From contig NC_067282.1 in NCBI RefSeq assembly GCF_020740795.1, positions 175,402,274 through 175,466,273 of the forward strand: a stretch of DNA of 64,000 nucleotides. Direction: 5' to 3'. Positions within the stretch are counted from its first letter, which is position 1. The number at the start of each line of letters is the position of its first letter. The DNA is from Apus apus. Its lineage: Eukaryota > Chordata > Aves > Apodiformes > Apodidae. The position numbers and the translations under genes were made by a program. The notes beneath the pieces were generated by a model. That model ran no database searches. It worked only from the letters and a program-made list of their open reading frames with translations, and was not told the DNA's origin. Shown here piece by piece: positions 27,071 to 40,726 of this stretch.

Positions 27071-27804
27071 TAAATATAGCAAGATGCCAGCTTTTGAAGA
27101 TTTTTTAATGCATTCAAGAAAGACATGGGAGTGAGGGGGAAACCTTCATGGCTGTCATAGAAGGAACTTTGGTTAGATCAATAACTTTTCTTTATCCTTC
27201 TCCTTTCTTGTTTTGTTGTTTATTGGGTTTTTTTGAAGAATAAGAAATGGAAGGAGATTGGAGTATCATTTATATTTTAAAGCAATAACAACTTAAATAA
27301 TGGAAACTCACTGTAAAACTGTGCCTTAGTATACTGAGTCAAAGTGTCATTTGGATGCTGCTTAGCTCATGACAAGCTGCCTCAAGCATGAAGAAAAAGA
27401 AACCTTATAAAAATCAAGAAAGCTACAGTAACAGTAGTGGCAAAGAGCATGGACTGGACAGATATGGAAGCACAGTGAATCTCTGTTGGGGTAGAAGCCT
27501 GCCTAGCTTTGAGACAAGAGTTTTTTGTTTGCTGAGCAAGAAGTGTTTGCTGGCTGTTCCCAGGCTTGCCTGGCTGGGATAATTATTTAGCCATTGATCT
27601 TTCTATGCAAAAGACTGAAACATTTACCTTTTTTTGGTGATGCCTTTTGGTAGAGTTTTGTGGCCTTCAGACTTGACAGCTCATCAGTATGGTAGTCTCT
27701 TATTCTCTCTTGCAACTGCTGCACTAAACAAAGCTGATAAAGTTGCAGTGCATCTCGTTATCCACCTGACTTTCTTTACATTCTCATTGAATCACCATCT
27801 GCCT

Positions 27805-29078
27805 TGAGGATGGCCTTGTGTGATTAATTTGGCAAAGTAATTTAGTCCTGCCCAATGAACCTGATCTCCTTTTATGACCTGATGACCTGACTATTGGACA
27901 AGGGAAAGGCTCTGGATATTGTCTATCTGGACCTCCAAAAGCATTTGACACTGTTCCGCATAGAACTCTCATAAAAAAAAACTGGCTGCTCATGGCCTGG
28001 ATGAGCACATGATCTGTTGGATCAAGCACTGGCTGGACAGTCGGGCCCAAAGAGTGGTGGTCAATGGAGTCAAGTCCAGCTGGTGGCCAGTCACAAGTGG
28101 TGTTCCTCAGGGCTCAGTGTTGGGACCGTTTCTGTTTAACATCTTTATTGATGATCTTGATAAGGACAGAGTGTATTATCAGTAAGTTTGCAGATGACAC
28201 CAAGCTAGGTGGGAGTGTTGATCTGCATGAGGATAGGGAGGCTCTACAGAGAGACTTGGATAGATTAGGTTGTTGGGCTAATGTCAATGGTCTGAGCTTC
28301 AACAAGGCCAAGTGCCAGGTCCTGCACTTGGGCCATAACCACCCCAGGCAATGCTACAGGCTTGGGGAAGTGTGGCTGGAAAGTGTCTGGCAGAAAAGAA
28401 CCTGGGGGTTCTAATTGACAAGCGGCTGAATATGAGCCAGCAGAGTGCCCAGGTGGCCAAGAAAGCCAATGGCATCCTGGCTTGTAGTAGAAATAGTGTG
28501 ACCAGCAGAAGTAGAGAGGTGATTGTCCTCCTGTACTCAGCACTGGTGAGGCCACACCTGGAGTATTGTGTCCAGTTTTGGGCACCTCAATTCAAGAGAA
28601 ATATCGAGGTGCTGGAGCGAGTACAGAGGAGGACAACAAAGCTGGTGAAGGGCCTAGAGAGTAAATCTTACAAAGAATGCTTGAAGGAGCTGGAAATGTT
28701 TAGTTTGGGGAAGGGCAGGCTGAGAGGAGACCTCATCAGTCTCTACATCTACCTGAAAGGTCTTTGTAGAGAGGTTGTTGCTGGTCTCTCTTCACAGGTA
28801 ATTAGCGACAGAACAAGAGGGAATGGCTTCAAGCTGCAACAGGGGAGGTTTAGACTGGACATTAGGAATTTTTTTTTCACAGAAAGAGTGGTTAGACACT
28901 GGAATAGGCTTCCCAGGGAGATGTTTGAGTCACCATCCCTGGATGTGTTTAAGGGTTGTTTGGATGTGGTGTTGGTGGATATGGTTTAGGGGAGAACTTT
29001 TTAGAGTAGGGATGATGGTTGGACTCGGTGATCCCAAGGGTCTTTTCCAACCTGAATAGTTCTATGATTCTATGATTA
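27805..29078 (+). mobile_element. CR1 LINE, 5'-truncated, ORF2 reverse-transcriptase part, broken
   Basis: Non-LTR retroposon fragment covering the palm of the reverse transcriptase to the 3' end. Recognisable in order: NLISFYD, a degenerate DFxKAFDTV region, PQGSVLG-type box near 28104, [12 protein letters not shown] near 28180 (catalytic FADD present), then an open stretch 28351-28989 with [46 protein letters not shown] and HWNRLPREM. The 3' end has the CR1 terminal repeat (ttctatgattctatgatt). Frame breaks between the blocks make it non-functional; the 5' edge is approximate. Confidence 0.93.
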
Positions 29079-29469
29079 ATCTAAACATTATTCTCTCCCC
29101 TGTATTTGTAGCATGCTGTGAGAATGGCTTATGGGAAATGGCAGTGTAGCACTCTGCTGGTTACCTGTTTTCAGTGACTGCTGGATCTCCCTTTCCTCCT
29201 CCCCAGTTTTAAGCAAAAGGAGGTTGCCACAAACCCCTGCAAATCTCATCTTTAGCTTAAAACTCAGTTTTGTTTGCTCTGGATATAATGCTGCAGCAGT
29301 ACAAGTAATCCTCCATGTCAAACTTTGCCTTCACTTAAAATCAATCACCTGTTTTTTTCCTAAGTTCAGGCTGTTGAAAAGCATCATCAGTGACAGGGCA
29401 GACTGAGTGTAACCAGAGCATTATTCGTGGAACAAATCTGTATTCACAAAGGGTTCAAAATTTATTTTT

Positions 29470-29517
29470 AAATATTAGTTCAAATATTTGTTCAAGTATT
29501 AGTTTAAATATTTGTCT
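29470..29517 (+). repeat. Four-copy 12-bp tandem repeat with alternating variants
   Basis: Units at 29470, 29482, 29494 and 29506 follow aaatattagttc / aaatatttgttc. Units 1 and 3 share ttag and units 2 and 4 share tttg, so the true period is 24 bp. Confidence 0.85.
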
Positions 29518-32500
29518 CTTTATAGGAATGTCTCACTCCTGTGGTGAGTGTCCTTTTGTGTGTGTGTTTATTGGTCATAGTGGGAAAGGCATACAGAGTT
29601 TGCACCATTTCCTACTTTTAATCTAAATCAATTTCCGAAACAAGTTAAATGAGTTATGAGGAGTTATTTGGAGGCAAGGCCTGAGAATGGAGCTTGACAG
29701 AGGCAAGAATGACATCATTCGTCATCCACACAGGCCTTGGCACAATACTTAGCTGAAAAGTCCCTCAATAAGCAAACAGCGCATTAGCACCAGCCCTGCT
29801 ACACCTTCCCCATTGCATAATGGTGTTTCTGCTGGGCTGTCATCAGGAGCCCAGGCAGCAATTCCACCCTGCCTCAGCCTCTGCTACCGGCAAAGAGTTG
29901 CCGGCGCGTGTTGCTGCAGAGTGTTTGTTGTGCCTGTGCAGCTTTGGAAACGGGGTGCTCCTGAGCCCAGGCTGTCGGTGCAGGTAGGAGGGCCCTGCTC
30001 ACACCCCTCCGCCTGTGGTTGCGGCAGGATTGTGGGCACTCCTGGTGGTTACCTCTGCCCAGTGTGATTGTGGGCTGCGTGGAGCCAATTATGATAATAT
30101 CAAGATTGCTGTCTTCAGAAAAGCCTGTGGGGTGAAGGGTTTCCAGATACAGCAACAGACCTGCTGGTTCAGGAGGAAGTCCCTAGCCCAATCCAACAAG
30201 GAAGGGCATTTTAATGAAACTTTAATTCTTCGCTGCTGAAGCAAAGTAGGATCATGGGTTTAAAAGGTATACTGGTCTTCAACTGTGAGAGCATTCAGAA
30301 GAGGAAATAAGGTAAACCTCTCTTCGATACTCATTCCTAACACACAGTAGCTGATGCTGGCCAGCCCTCAGGCCAGTGGTACCTGTTGCAGCTTTCCATA
30401 GGGAGCCGTTCAGGGGCTGTTTCCCTCCTTAATGTCTGGGTGCTGGATGCCTCGGCAGCTCCCTGTGCTGTTCTTGTCTGGTGGGTGAAAATACAAATGA
30501 GCATTTATTTTATTTGTTTGTCTAGTGCCACTCAACGATCTCCTGATTTGTTATCTGATCTTAATATTTCCACGGGATGTTTTCACTTTCTGAAGTTGTT
30601 TGGGGCATTGTTGTCTTTTCCATATTATTTTACTTGTTGCATTTCCCAGGCACACTTCCTTTTTATCCCTGTATCTTCCTTTCTCTGTCACATATATCTT
30701 GTCTTTACCTGCCTGTCTTCTACAGAGATGTTTTTCTCTGTGTTTTAAAATGTTATTTTTTAAATGGCAAAGATTCAGACCCTGGAAGCATCAGGGCTCA
30801 CGAGGTGCTGCCTCTGAGCCCTTTCTTTGCAGCCTCAAAAAATAAAATACAGGAACTTACCTGTCAGCAACCCATTTGACAGTCCCCCAACACACCAGTA
30901 ACAGCACCAATCTGCCTCTTGTAGTTTGTACTCCCAGCAGCACATGGTGATCCTCTGTCAATTCCAAACTCCCCAGTTTGGGTGGGCAGGAAGAAGCAGT
31001 GTTGAATGGGAAGAGCAATTGAGGATTGACCGACAGCTGTAGGCACTGAGTGATACAAAGAGGTGCTGGCCTAGCTCTGGAGGCCCACTAGGGTCCTTCA
31101 AGGCTTCTGCTTTGCTTCAGGTGCATCCACTGTGTCTGGTATCTCCTGCTGATCATGATCAAGTGGTAAAATTGTGCAAAATGTTCCCACCTGTGAAAAG
31201 CATACTTCCACATTCATGTTCTCAACCTGTGAGAGGAGGCCTAGGGCCAGGTTTGACATGAGGTTCAGGTACCTAGATGTGGATGTCCATGGGGTTTCTG
31301 AACACAGCAAGGCAAACGTAGTTTAATTTCACTTCTGTTTGAGCGTCATGTAAAGTGGTCTTGGAGGTCGGGCTGCTTATGCACCAGCTGCACAAGACCC
31401 TCTTGCCCTTGTATTTGTAAGGCACATGATTCCCAGTTTTCCCAGAAGCGAGAAGGAGCAATGCTGACAGCTGAGCCTGCAGCTCAACATCAGTCCAACC
31501 TCATAAGAGCTGGTGCTGGTTTTTCTGTGTGCTAACACTGTCAGGCCCAGGGAGCTAAACCAGCATTTTTTCACTGGGTTGGGTTTTCCCATATATCAAC
31601 TCATACTGCAATGACTCTGGTCTGTTCATTCCCTCAGGACATAGACCCGAGTCCACTGAAGGTGAAAAGAACTTTGGTGCTGTAAAGGTGTCCTAGAGCT
31701 CACTGCACAGTAGCCTGCAGGTAGGACCATACATGGTAGAGTCCCCATCTCTAAAATTCCTGCAGAGCATACCTGCCTGCCTCAGGCATGGGCTTTGATT
31801 TGTCCATAACCCCTTGAGGGGCAGTTGTAATTCCTGCTCCATGGATTCCTCCTGTGCTGTCAGAAACATGCAAATCCATCCTTAGTTTGTTTTGTTTCAA
31901 AACATGAAACCTGGTTCATTTTGAATAGTTTTCTCATTGACAACATTACTGACAGATATGTTTTGTTGTTGTTCTAGCTTCCATTCAACTTACTGCATAC
32001 TTTCACCTTTCATAGCTGACTCATGACTTTTTATTTTAAATGAACAGGTGAGATGATGCTTAATTAAAACTCTTGGAGTGGAGGTGGTGATCATTAAAGG
32101 GTGATGATGTAGAGGGTGACCTCCTCTGTTTATCCACAGAACTGATTGGGCTTGCAGGGTAGGTGTTATGCCACTGTCCTACCCAGAGAAACTGCCTCTG
32201 AAGCACAAGAGGTTAATTTCTTTCCTGCTCCTTTGTCTCTCTTCTGTGACTGCCAACAAGAGTAGCAATTACAGTGTTATCTCAGGGGATGTTCCCTGAT
32301 GTGGATAATTGCTGAACTGGGAAACCACACTGATATGCTTAAGGAATTTCTTACAGGCCAGAGAACACCCCTGGCCTGGTCAGTAGTAAAAATAAGTTGT
32401 TACCTAGACTAAATTTGTGCTAATACCTCAGGGCAAAAGGTTCCATATCCATTACAGGTCTCTCTAACCATCCAGTTATTTGAAGGATCTGCTCTATCCA

Positions 32501-32854
32501 GGCATGGTCAAGAGTGTGAAACAGGCCTTAAATGGAAAGTTGGTTTGTGCATGTCCTTTTTTTAGCCTTTTTTTTTTTTCGGGAGGGGGAAGACAACTTC
32601 TGTAGCATAGTTTATGCTTCAGGTAGTAAATACATGTGCTGTCATATTTGTTGTGTGAAATAAAAAAAAAATCATAGCAATGTATTTGTTCTTGTGAAAG
32701 TAGCCTGAATCAAAAGAGATATAGTTAAGGAATGTCTTTCACAATCTGCAAATGCCTAGGGGGAGTTACGATAGCTGGTACTTCAGCCTAACATTCAAGG
32801 GTATGAAACAACCCAAGATCCGGTCTTTGAGCACTGAAACACAGCAATCTGATT

Positions 32855-32874
32855 TTGTTGTTGTTGTTGTTGTT
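32855..32874 (+). repeat. (TTG)n microsatellite
   Basis: About seven ttg units. Confidence 0.93.
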
Positions 32875-33999
32875 TAGAAGAGGTTTAAAATAATTTATTA
32901 CTTGAAACAATTTAGCAAGGGCTGTAGTGGATTTAACAGGAGCTGTAGTGGGGGTTTCATTGCTGGTACTTTTAAATCAAAATCAAATGTTTTGTTCATG
33001 CAGACAGTAATTTTAGGAAAATCTTATGACCACATGAGTTCAGGCTAGAAGATTGCAATAGATGTTTTTGGCCTGATAATCTTTAAGTGCATTGCCCAGA
33101 ACAATATGGTAGTTTCTTTGCCAGAGCCAGAAAAGTCCGGGAAAGAAAAGCAAAGCCAGCCAACTGTCTCTGCACACTCTCAAACACTTTGGTGTCAGGG
33201 CAAGTGTTAGCAAGAGCAGGGACAGTTTGACTGCCCAGTAGAGTGAGGGAACATATCTTCTTTGGCTTCTTCTTCAATGGGCTCTAGGTCAGGAAACTTT
33301 GCAGAGTTGGATGTGTTGCAGAAGTCCCTAAATGAGCTTCTCTATTTTGCAATGTGCTGTGCAGACGTGGTGAGCCCTCACTGTGGGGAAATACTAGGGA
33401 AAGGTCAGGCACCCCTGGAAAAGAAGTAGACAATATATGCAAATTGTTGGTATTTAATTCAGTCGTGTAGTGGGGAAGAATAAACATTATTACTGACATT
33501 TCCATTTTTTATTAATGATGAATGGAGTTGGCAGATGTTCAGCTGGCCACCAGATGGGGTCTGTTCAGTCCAACAAATGGAATAGAAACAGTCTGGGTCT
33601 TGTAAAGCCAGCACTGACAAAAGCTCTGGCAAAACCTCTATTTCATCCAAGTGATATGCCAACTTTGACCTCAAAACAACTTAGCAGTTTAAGAATGGAG
33701 GTAGTACAACCAGTGAAACTGCTTATGGAAGTGAAATGGGGTGTAGAAGGATTGAAGCTGGTTAATTTGCTGGAGTTTCAGCGGGCTTTTTCCGCTGCAG
33801 GAGCCACAGATCACGGCTTTGATTTCAAAGGGCTAGATCCGTGTGGGACCGACCCCGTTCATCCACCTACGCTCACAAGTTTAATGGTGAGGTCTCTGTG
33901 CACGTCTGGTGGCACAGCCAGTTTGTGGTGGGAATGGGCTGCAGTCGACGGGCTGTTTTTAACGTCGTTAGCCCAGGATGGGCTTGGCGGCTTGAGATC

Positions 34000-36560
34000 A
34001 GATATCCCAGTATTGGTCCTGATCCATCAGCCGGCCTTCCTGTCTGCCTGCGTCTGGCGGGGGTGGGGCGAGGGCTCTTCCCGGCCCTCCTGGAAACTCC
34101 TGTGCAGGGCTGAGGGCCTGGGGGGCCGGGACGGCGGGCAGGAGAGCGCAGCCCCCGGGGACGGGACAGGGATCGGGACAGGGATGCTGCCCGGGGCGGC
34201 CGCCGCGCCTTTACCCGTCAGGGCCAGCTTCCCTTAGCACCCTGCGGGCAAAGTCATTCAAATTTAGAAGGATGAATTTAAATGAATGTAAATTCGGTTC
34301 CTGGGGGAAGCGATAAGTGTCTGCGAAGTGCCCAGTCGCAGTCCCGCTCGGCGGGCCCGGGCAGATAAGGCGGCCCCGGCAGCGGGACCTGGGGGGTGGG
34401 GGGGCCGGGGGTCGCTGCTCCCGCCGCCCCTCGCCGCGAAGGGCTGGGGGGGGTGGGGGGGTTGCCGCTTTGAGCCCGAGTTGCAGCGCGAATAAATTCC
34501 CTTTGATAATGACTTCCCGAGGGAGACAAAGCGAGAGGGAAGAGGAAATTTGACCGCGGTGTTCACGGTTACATTCACGGTGCCGGAGGGGAAGCTGCCC
34601 GCCAGCCTTTGAAGCCAAACCACCCGCCTCACAGGGCTTTTAATGCCCACGCTGCGGGGCGGGGGGAGTAAAAGTGAAGGCTGGCAGTTGTTTGTCCAGG
34701 GACGTTTAGAAAATGCCCCAGCAGCTCGGGTGCTACTTTCTGTGCTCGGACGCCTCTTTCTCACTTGAGATGTGCCAAGAGAGGCAGTGAGGAGCGGACA
34801 TCTGCTCGCTGTGGTCCTCAGCTTCGGATTTTTTGTTTTATATTTATTGTTCTCACTGATACACAGCGATCTAGAACAAGTCTTTTATCCCGTCCTGATC
34901 CCAGTCCGTAGTTTCTTGGTGCACTTCGGTGCGCGGAGCTGCGGAACCGGGCAGGGTCAGCCCGGAGCACGGCGAAGGGTGGGGTGGGAAATCGTATTTC
35001 GGGCGTAAACACGAACAAAAGCGTTGTCTCTAAAACACATTTTCCGTCGTGTCCTGAGCGCAGAAATTTATTACTTCTGCAAACGCTTGGTCCCGCGGGT
35101 AGGCGGACGGCGGGGCGGGTGGCAGGAGCGGCCCCCCCCTTCCCTCCCTCGCCCTGGGCAGCACTTGGACGGGAAGGTCACTGGTGGGAGAAATTCCTCC
35201 CGCCGCCTGACGGAGGAGCGGTGAGGAGGGGTGAGGTGCTCACGGCGCTGGGGCAGCGCTCCTGCCTCAGCGGGGGATGCTGGGGGTCGGGGGATGCCGG
35301 GGGTCGAGGAGAGGGGCGGTGGGAGGAACGGGAGGCGCTGCCGGAGCCGCTGCGGAGCCCGTTCGGGGCGGAGCGCTGGGGAGCTGCCCCTGCCTGTCTT
35401 GCAGCCCCAGGGGAGGGTCCGCGGGGGGCGGCGCAGGTAGCGCTTCCAGCGGGCGGGACGAGGAGGGGAAGCGGCAGCGCCGCCCGGTGAGGGCAGGGCG
35501 GGAGCAGCCCCTCCACTCCCTGCCGCCCCTCACTCTCCTCGGCTCCTCCGGAGCTGCCTGGGGAGGGGGAGCCGCGCTCCGGGCCGAGGTGAGCAGCGCG
35601 CCGGGCCGGGGATGCTGCGCCCCGCGGAGCCGGTCCTGCCCTGGCTGCGGGCGCCTCGCCGGGTCTGTTTGTCTGTACAGCCCCGGGGACCGCGGGGAGA
35701 GGGGCTGCATTTAAAACGGAGGGGAGGACGGGGCGAGGGAGGGTGTGGGGTCTGGTCTGCAGCGGGCATCGCCTCGCCTCCCTAGCTGCCTTGCCGCCGT
35801 TTCGCTGCTGTAAAGAGGTGTTTTGGGGTTGCCTGTGTCTGCGCTCCCTCCCGGCTCCTCCATCCGAGAGGCCGGGTGGGTGCCGCTGCCTTCGGGCAGA
35901 AGGCCCCAGAGAGGGGGGACCCAGGGCTCCTCGGACCCACCGTAAAGTCCTTGAAACTCGGGAGGGGGGGGAAAAAACCCACCTGTCCTTCGGAGAGCTC
36001 TGCCTGCTGAAGGCTCCGGCTCCGGCTCCTCTGAGACGAACGGGTATTGCTCAGCGTGTCTGTCAGAATAAACGGGGCTATGCGCGGAATTCTGTTTTTA
36101 CAACTCTAGTCTTGTGACTTACTGAACACTTTATTGAAGTGTTTTCTCTGGAAACTTGTCTCAAATGAGGGCTGTGAGCCCTAACAAAGAAGGGTGTTGT
36201 TCGGGAGCCAACAGGTGACGGGGTGAAACCTGAGTATATGTGTACATTGGAGTAAAGTCTGGCTGCTGTTTAAAATAGAATTATAATAATCAATGGGGGA
36301 CTGTAAAATGCAAGATTTCTTTCTTTCTAAATCCGTGCACCCTCTTAAGGGGGGCGGAGGGGGAAGCATCCGTGAGAATAGCGCTTCCTCGGCCAGGGGG
36401 CTGGTTCTTGCCCAACTGCAGCGTGTGCTTGTATTTCCATTAGCGCTGCAGAGCGCCAAGCATAATACATCCCAATCAGATGGGTTGGCGTGGGGCGATG
36501 CTTGTCGCGGTGCTTCCTCCCTTTGTTAATGGACCTAGCCTGACTGTGCTGTATGGCTTC
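34000..36560 (+). promoter_or_regulatory. CpG island, candidate PRICKLE1 promoter and non-coding first exon
   Basis: This is the only long stretch with high G+C and frequent CpG in the window, with two dense cores at about 34.02-34.47 and 35.08-35.99 kb. It lies 4-6 kb upstream of the first coding exon, on the expected side of the gene. GT donor-like sites occur at 35437, 35486 and 35588 (for example gccgag|gtgagc), but none can be chosen from sequence alone. No TATA box was noted. Vertebrate PRICKLE1 has untranslated first exons; that this island hosts one is inference. The GC-rich reading frames here show no protein similarity I recognise. Confidence 0.65.
34391..34462 (+). other. G-quadruplex-prone G runs in the CpG island
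   Basis: Two clusters of G runs on the + strand (34391-34411 and 34441-34461), each with long G tracts separated by one or two bases. They fit the usual G4 pattern; formation is not shown. Confidence 0.6.
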
Positions 36561-39500
36561 TCAAAAAAAAATACCCCGAGATGGATGGTCCGACTCCCAG
36601 TTGGAAAAGTGATCTTTGCGGTAGGATGCTAGAGAAGGAAAGTGCTTAACTCTTCTGTCCGTCCTTGCATGCTGACTAGCGAACGGGGAAAAGTTTTTAC
36701 GCTCGGGTCCGCCTGAGGCTCTGTGGAATGAACAAGCGTACAGGCTCCGTTTCTTCCCCCTCTCCTGCTCCGGCTAGCAGTGTTTCTGAAAGGGCCCAGC
36801 CGCTCAAGAAGTTGGTGTGTGCTAGTGCTGATACAAACTCTGCTCATCAAATCCGGATCCAGATTTCCCTAGTCAGAGCTATAGGAGCCGTCTGTAAATA
36901 TGTTACTTGTCCTGTGGCTCGGGAATGGGACGTTCTGATCATTCATGTAATACATAACAGTCATTTCATGGTGGTTTATTGCTGCTGTATTACACCCTTC
37001 CTCTTCTAATGTAGTTATCGTGCACGAGGGATTAAATAAGCAGGTGAATGGGCTGGCCATGCTAATCTTAACTCGTTGAGCCTCCATTGTGAATGGATGC
37101 ATGTGATATGCATCTTGTATCCTCTATAGCCTTGTTAACATGCCTTCTAACAAAAAAGTTGTTAAACAATTTGCCCCGCAGGACAGAGTAACACAGCAGG
37201 GGATGGGCAAGGAGATGTTTGTCTAACTGTGCTCACAAATCATGACCTCTTCTATCTGGTCAGGGGTGAACATAATCAGTGAGCTGGAAATCCTAGCACA
37301 GGGATAGCCTTCATATGGGGTTCAGCAATAGCTTTGCTCCAGGTTTGATTTCCTAACATTTTATGTACCCGTGGGTTTGTAATTAGGAGTGTAGTTTGTC
37401 TTCATTTCTAAGAACTTTGTCGTAATATGGTCGTTTTAATACATCATTAGAAAAAAATATTAATTGCTTTTCTTTCAGAATAAAATTTAGCTGTTAATTC
37501 TCTTGTGTTATTCATAGTTGTCCTGCTGTCAGTGAAACACCTCCTTGTAGGCTATGGAACTTTTTTTGAGAGGTAGTATTTGAACAGAGCTGAAACTTCA
37601 AAATGTTCCACAAATTTTAAGGAAGCAAACCAAAACATCCTTGCTGCATTTTGTAGATGTCATGGCAGGAGAAGAAAGACCATCTTTCTACACACCCCTC
37701 AGAAAGCATTTATTTTTTCAGCTGTTGTTTATATTCATTTGAATCCTCCTTAGGATGTAGTAACTTTAAACAGGTCACTTTGAAGGATGAGTGCAGGTGG
37801 GGGGCGGGGAGGAAGAACCCTGTAGTTCTAAAATGCAAACCAAATTATGCTTGAGCAGGGGAGGAAGGAGAACTCCTAAACAAGCAATTGCTAAAATAGT
37901 TCTGCAGATAGCCTGCTGTTAAGCTGGGCTGGTTTAGAAACCTCACTCTCAGCAACACCACAGTATTGGTGACATGGCCATCTTGATATATGGTGTGCTG
38001 TCAGTCATTGTATAGCTGATTTAGCATTAGCTCTATGGCAGTGTTTTTCTTAAAAGTTAATGCTGTCCTTTGAGTAATCTTGGTTCATTGAGATTTATGA
38101 ACCTTGCTTTAAGCATTTGTAATTGTCCTATCTGGGGAGAAGAACCCTGACTGTAAAGTTGCATTTTACAGTTGGAGGTAAGGTATATTTTTCCTTTATT
38201 CTCTACCAGCCATACTTTCACCCTGCCCTGTATCACTGGGAATATGTGCCTGTGGTTTTTCTCTTCTTGGAGCTGGAGTGTGTGCTGTCAGAAATGATTG
38301 GGTCAGAGGTCTCTTCACCTAAATTACATTTCAGATCTGTGCCTTGTGGTGTGGTTGAGGTTGGGCTGCCTAATGAAATGTTGGCAAAGATGTTTCATCT
38401 AATGACTCCTTTTATTGCTGGGTGAATAGGTAGGAGTCAGTTTTTGAAAAGTGACAGTCTGACCAACAGAAGTTCTCATGATGCAAGCTGTAAGAATTGG
38501 AAATACCAGCTTAGGCATCAGTGAGTGGCACATTATTGGAAGCCAGGTATCTATCTCTTTCTGAAGGGAAATAGTTCATCTGCTGCTAAGATCTTCTCAG
38601 TGATGCTCATAGTGATTTTATAGTTAAGAATTAGTTGGGTATAAATGATGAGGGGCACAAGCTGCCAACCTGAGCATCCCCATGTGTCTGCAGCAGTGAG
38701 CACTGTTGCCTTTTTTTTTTTTTTTTTGCTAGAGTGATTTCTTAACTGCATCACAGTATTCCTTTTCTACCTCCTTCCTCACACCCCAGTTTTATACAAG
38801 CAATGACAAAACTACACCTGATATTTTACTTCATTTCCACTAGTATATGGAGAGGGCAGTTTTATATCGCTTATCTTATAATTTGTTTCTGAAGGAAACT
38901 TAATTTGGGGGATCAAATACATACCAGGATGTCAGTCTTTCTATTTTAAATATATAGTATTGAGCTTTTAGGATTGAGTTTGGTTTTACCTTCTTTGACA
39001 AAGACTGTAGTATGGCAATGCGAAGCTTGGAAGCTGCTTTGCTTACCTTCAGTTGTTCAGCTAGTGTAAGATTTCAGAAATTGGCCTGACAGCTGGCAAG
39101 CTTTGTAGAAATAGCCTGTTCTCAAAGGTGGAGTTGGCAGGTTTGCTTGCCCCATCAAATAATAAACAGAACTTTCCTTACAGTGCCACTATGCAGTGTA
39201 ATAGAAGTGTGCTGGCATCTTAGCAGTGCACCAAAAGTAGTGCCTATGTTTTTGAACCAGAAGTTTTTGGAGTAAACTTAACTAATTTATTTTTTGAGCA
39301 CTAGCCCAGTGGAAGAGTTAAGTAATCCCATCTCTTTTTATTTGGTGTGGTAATGTAGAGACTTACTGAAAATGGGGGTATGTAGACTGTGTAGTTCTGA
39401 ATATTGTCATTTCTCCAACTTTGTAGCTTTGGATGCATGTGGCCACATTTTATGGAGCATATTTGGGTTTACCTACTGAATCAACAGAGCCTCTCAGTAA

Positions 39501-40714
39501 CCAGTGCCTCAGAAATCAGCAGGAGAAACTCCTGCTGAGTAACTAGCAGAACACTTGGGAATGCAGTCTTAAATTTTTCTTCCACTTGTGATCTAACAGC
39601 AACATATTTTCTCTAATAAGGTGATGATGATGATCATGATTACATGTGAAATACAATGTGGGACCCACCAGAAGTTTTCAGATTGCTCTCCCCTTGAGGC
39701 CCACCAAACATGTCAAGGAGATGAACATTTTCTACTGCTCACATCTAGCACTGACAAAATTGTGTCTGTGTTTAGATGAATAAGTTAAAGGGTGGCCTGA
39801 AACGTGGAAGGCACAGCTCACGTGTAATGTTGTACTGTAAAAGCAAGCTTGTTTCTAACTCCTAGTGGTCAGGGTGTCTGTCATGGTAGGATACATCCTC
39901 TCTGCTTTTGGTTACCAAACTCCCTGGACTGAATTTCCTAAGAACTTCTGCTAGAAGTAATGTAAGAGACTTAAGCTTCTTACTGCAGAATGCTACAGAT
40001 GTTAGTGAGAGCTTTCTTTGCCAGTTGTGACTCAAAGTGATCCCACTGATACTAAGCTTTGCAGGCTTCATGAATCAACAGAAGCATCTCCCTGTAGGGT
40101 TGAAATTAACAGAACAATCATGATGTATTTTACAGAGCTTAATCTGGCATAATTGGATTTCAGATTTTCACCTGGACCAACGCCCTTCCGCTCCAATAGA
40201 AGCTAAACCAAATTTCTCTGAGGAATCCAGGAGACTCAGTGCTGTTTGGCTACCTTGTGAAAAACAGGTGCCACTTGCACAGCTGTCTTTCCCTAACAAT
40301 TTCTTCAGTTTTTGACAAGCAATTGTCATGTCTTTTGTGTTACTAGATTGGTGGTAATAATGACTTCAGGAAGAGCTAGTGCTGTTTCTTTAAATATCTG
40401 CCCAATGAGTCTTTCCTAGATGTAGCTACATATAACCTGGGAAATTAAACAAGTAGAAGTGTGAAAGTGTTAATATTGAAATACATTATGGTTGCCCAAT
40501 GTGGTAGTGTGTGGGTGTCTAGTTTTCTTTGTGTTTATTTTTATAACTCTTCTAAGCACTTTTGAATTGCTTGTAGCAAGTTGTACCAATGCTTCAATAG
40601 TGTATTGTTCTGGGCAACACAAGGAAACGTAGGAACTCTTGCAGGATCATTTATAGTGATAATTAGTTGTTGCACGTTCCAATTTATTAAAGCTCTGTTA
40701 ATATCTCCTTCCAG
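36561..40714 (+). other. Presumed PRICKLE1 intron between the CpG island and the first coding exon
   Basis: AT-rich, repeat-poor sequence ending at the acceptor 40711-40714. It is an intron only if the island supplies the first exon. Only simple runs were seen. Confidence 0.5.
38711..38727 (+). repeat. Poly-T run
   Basis: 17 T. No retroposon body was recognised beside it. Confidence 0.95.
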
Positions 40715-40726
40715 ATCCCTTGCTTG

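Larger units (their letters stand above)
24098..27804. other. Non-coding DNA, no gene recognised
   Basis: Unique-looking AT-rich DNA with two T-rich microsatellites; nothing else supported. Confidence 0.6.
29079..33999. other. Non-coding DNA upstream of the CpG island
   Basis: Contains the 12-bp tandem array and a TTG repeat. 29870-30010 is modestly GC- and CpG-richer. 30560-30725 is a long pyrimidine-rich stretch ending in cag, acceptor-like but without a convincing exon after it. 33515-34237 is open for 240 codons by chance near the island. Confidence 0.55.

Noticed and set aside
28064..28989. Reverse-transcriptase-like frames as a host gene
   Set aside because: They are parts of a truncated, frame-broken CR1 with a standard CR1 3' end.
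33515..34237. 240-codon open frame on the + strand entering the CpG island
   Set aside because: No recognisable domain, composition shifts abruptly from AT- to GC-rich along the frame, no splice or conservation support. Long frames are expected in GC-rich DNA.
34264..35714. Several 110-170-codon frames on both strands of the CpG island
   Set aside because: They overlap each other in many frames and are Pro/Arg/Gly/Ala-rich, as expected from GC-rich non-coding DNA.
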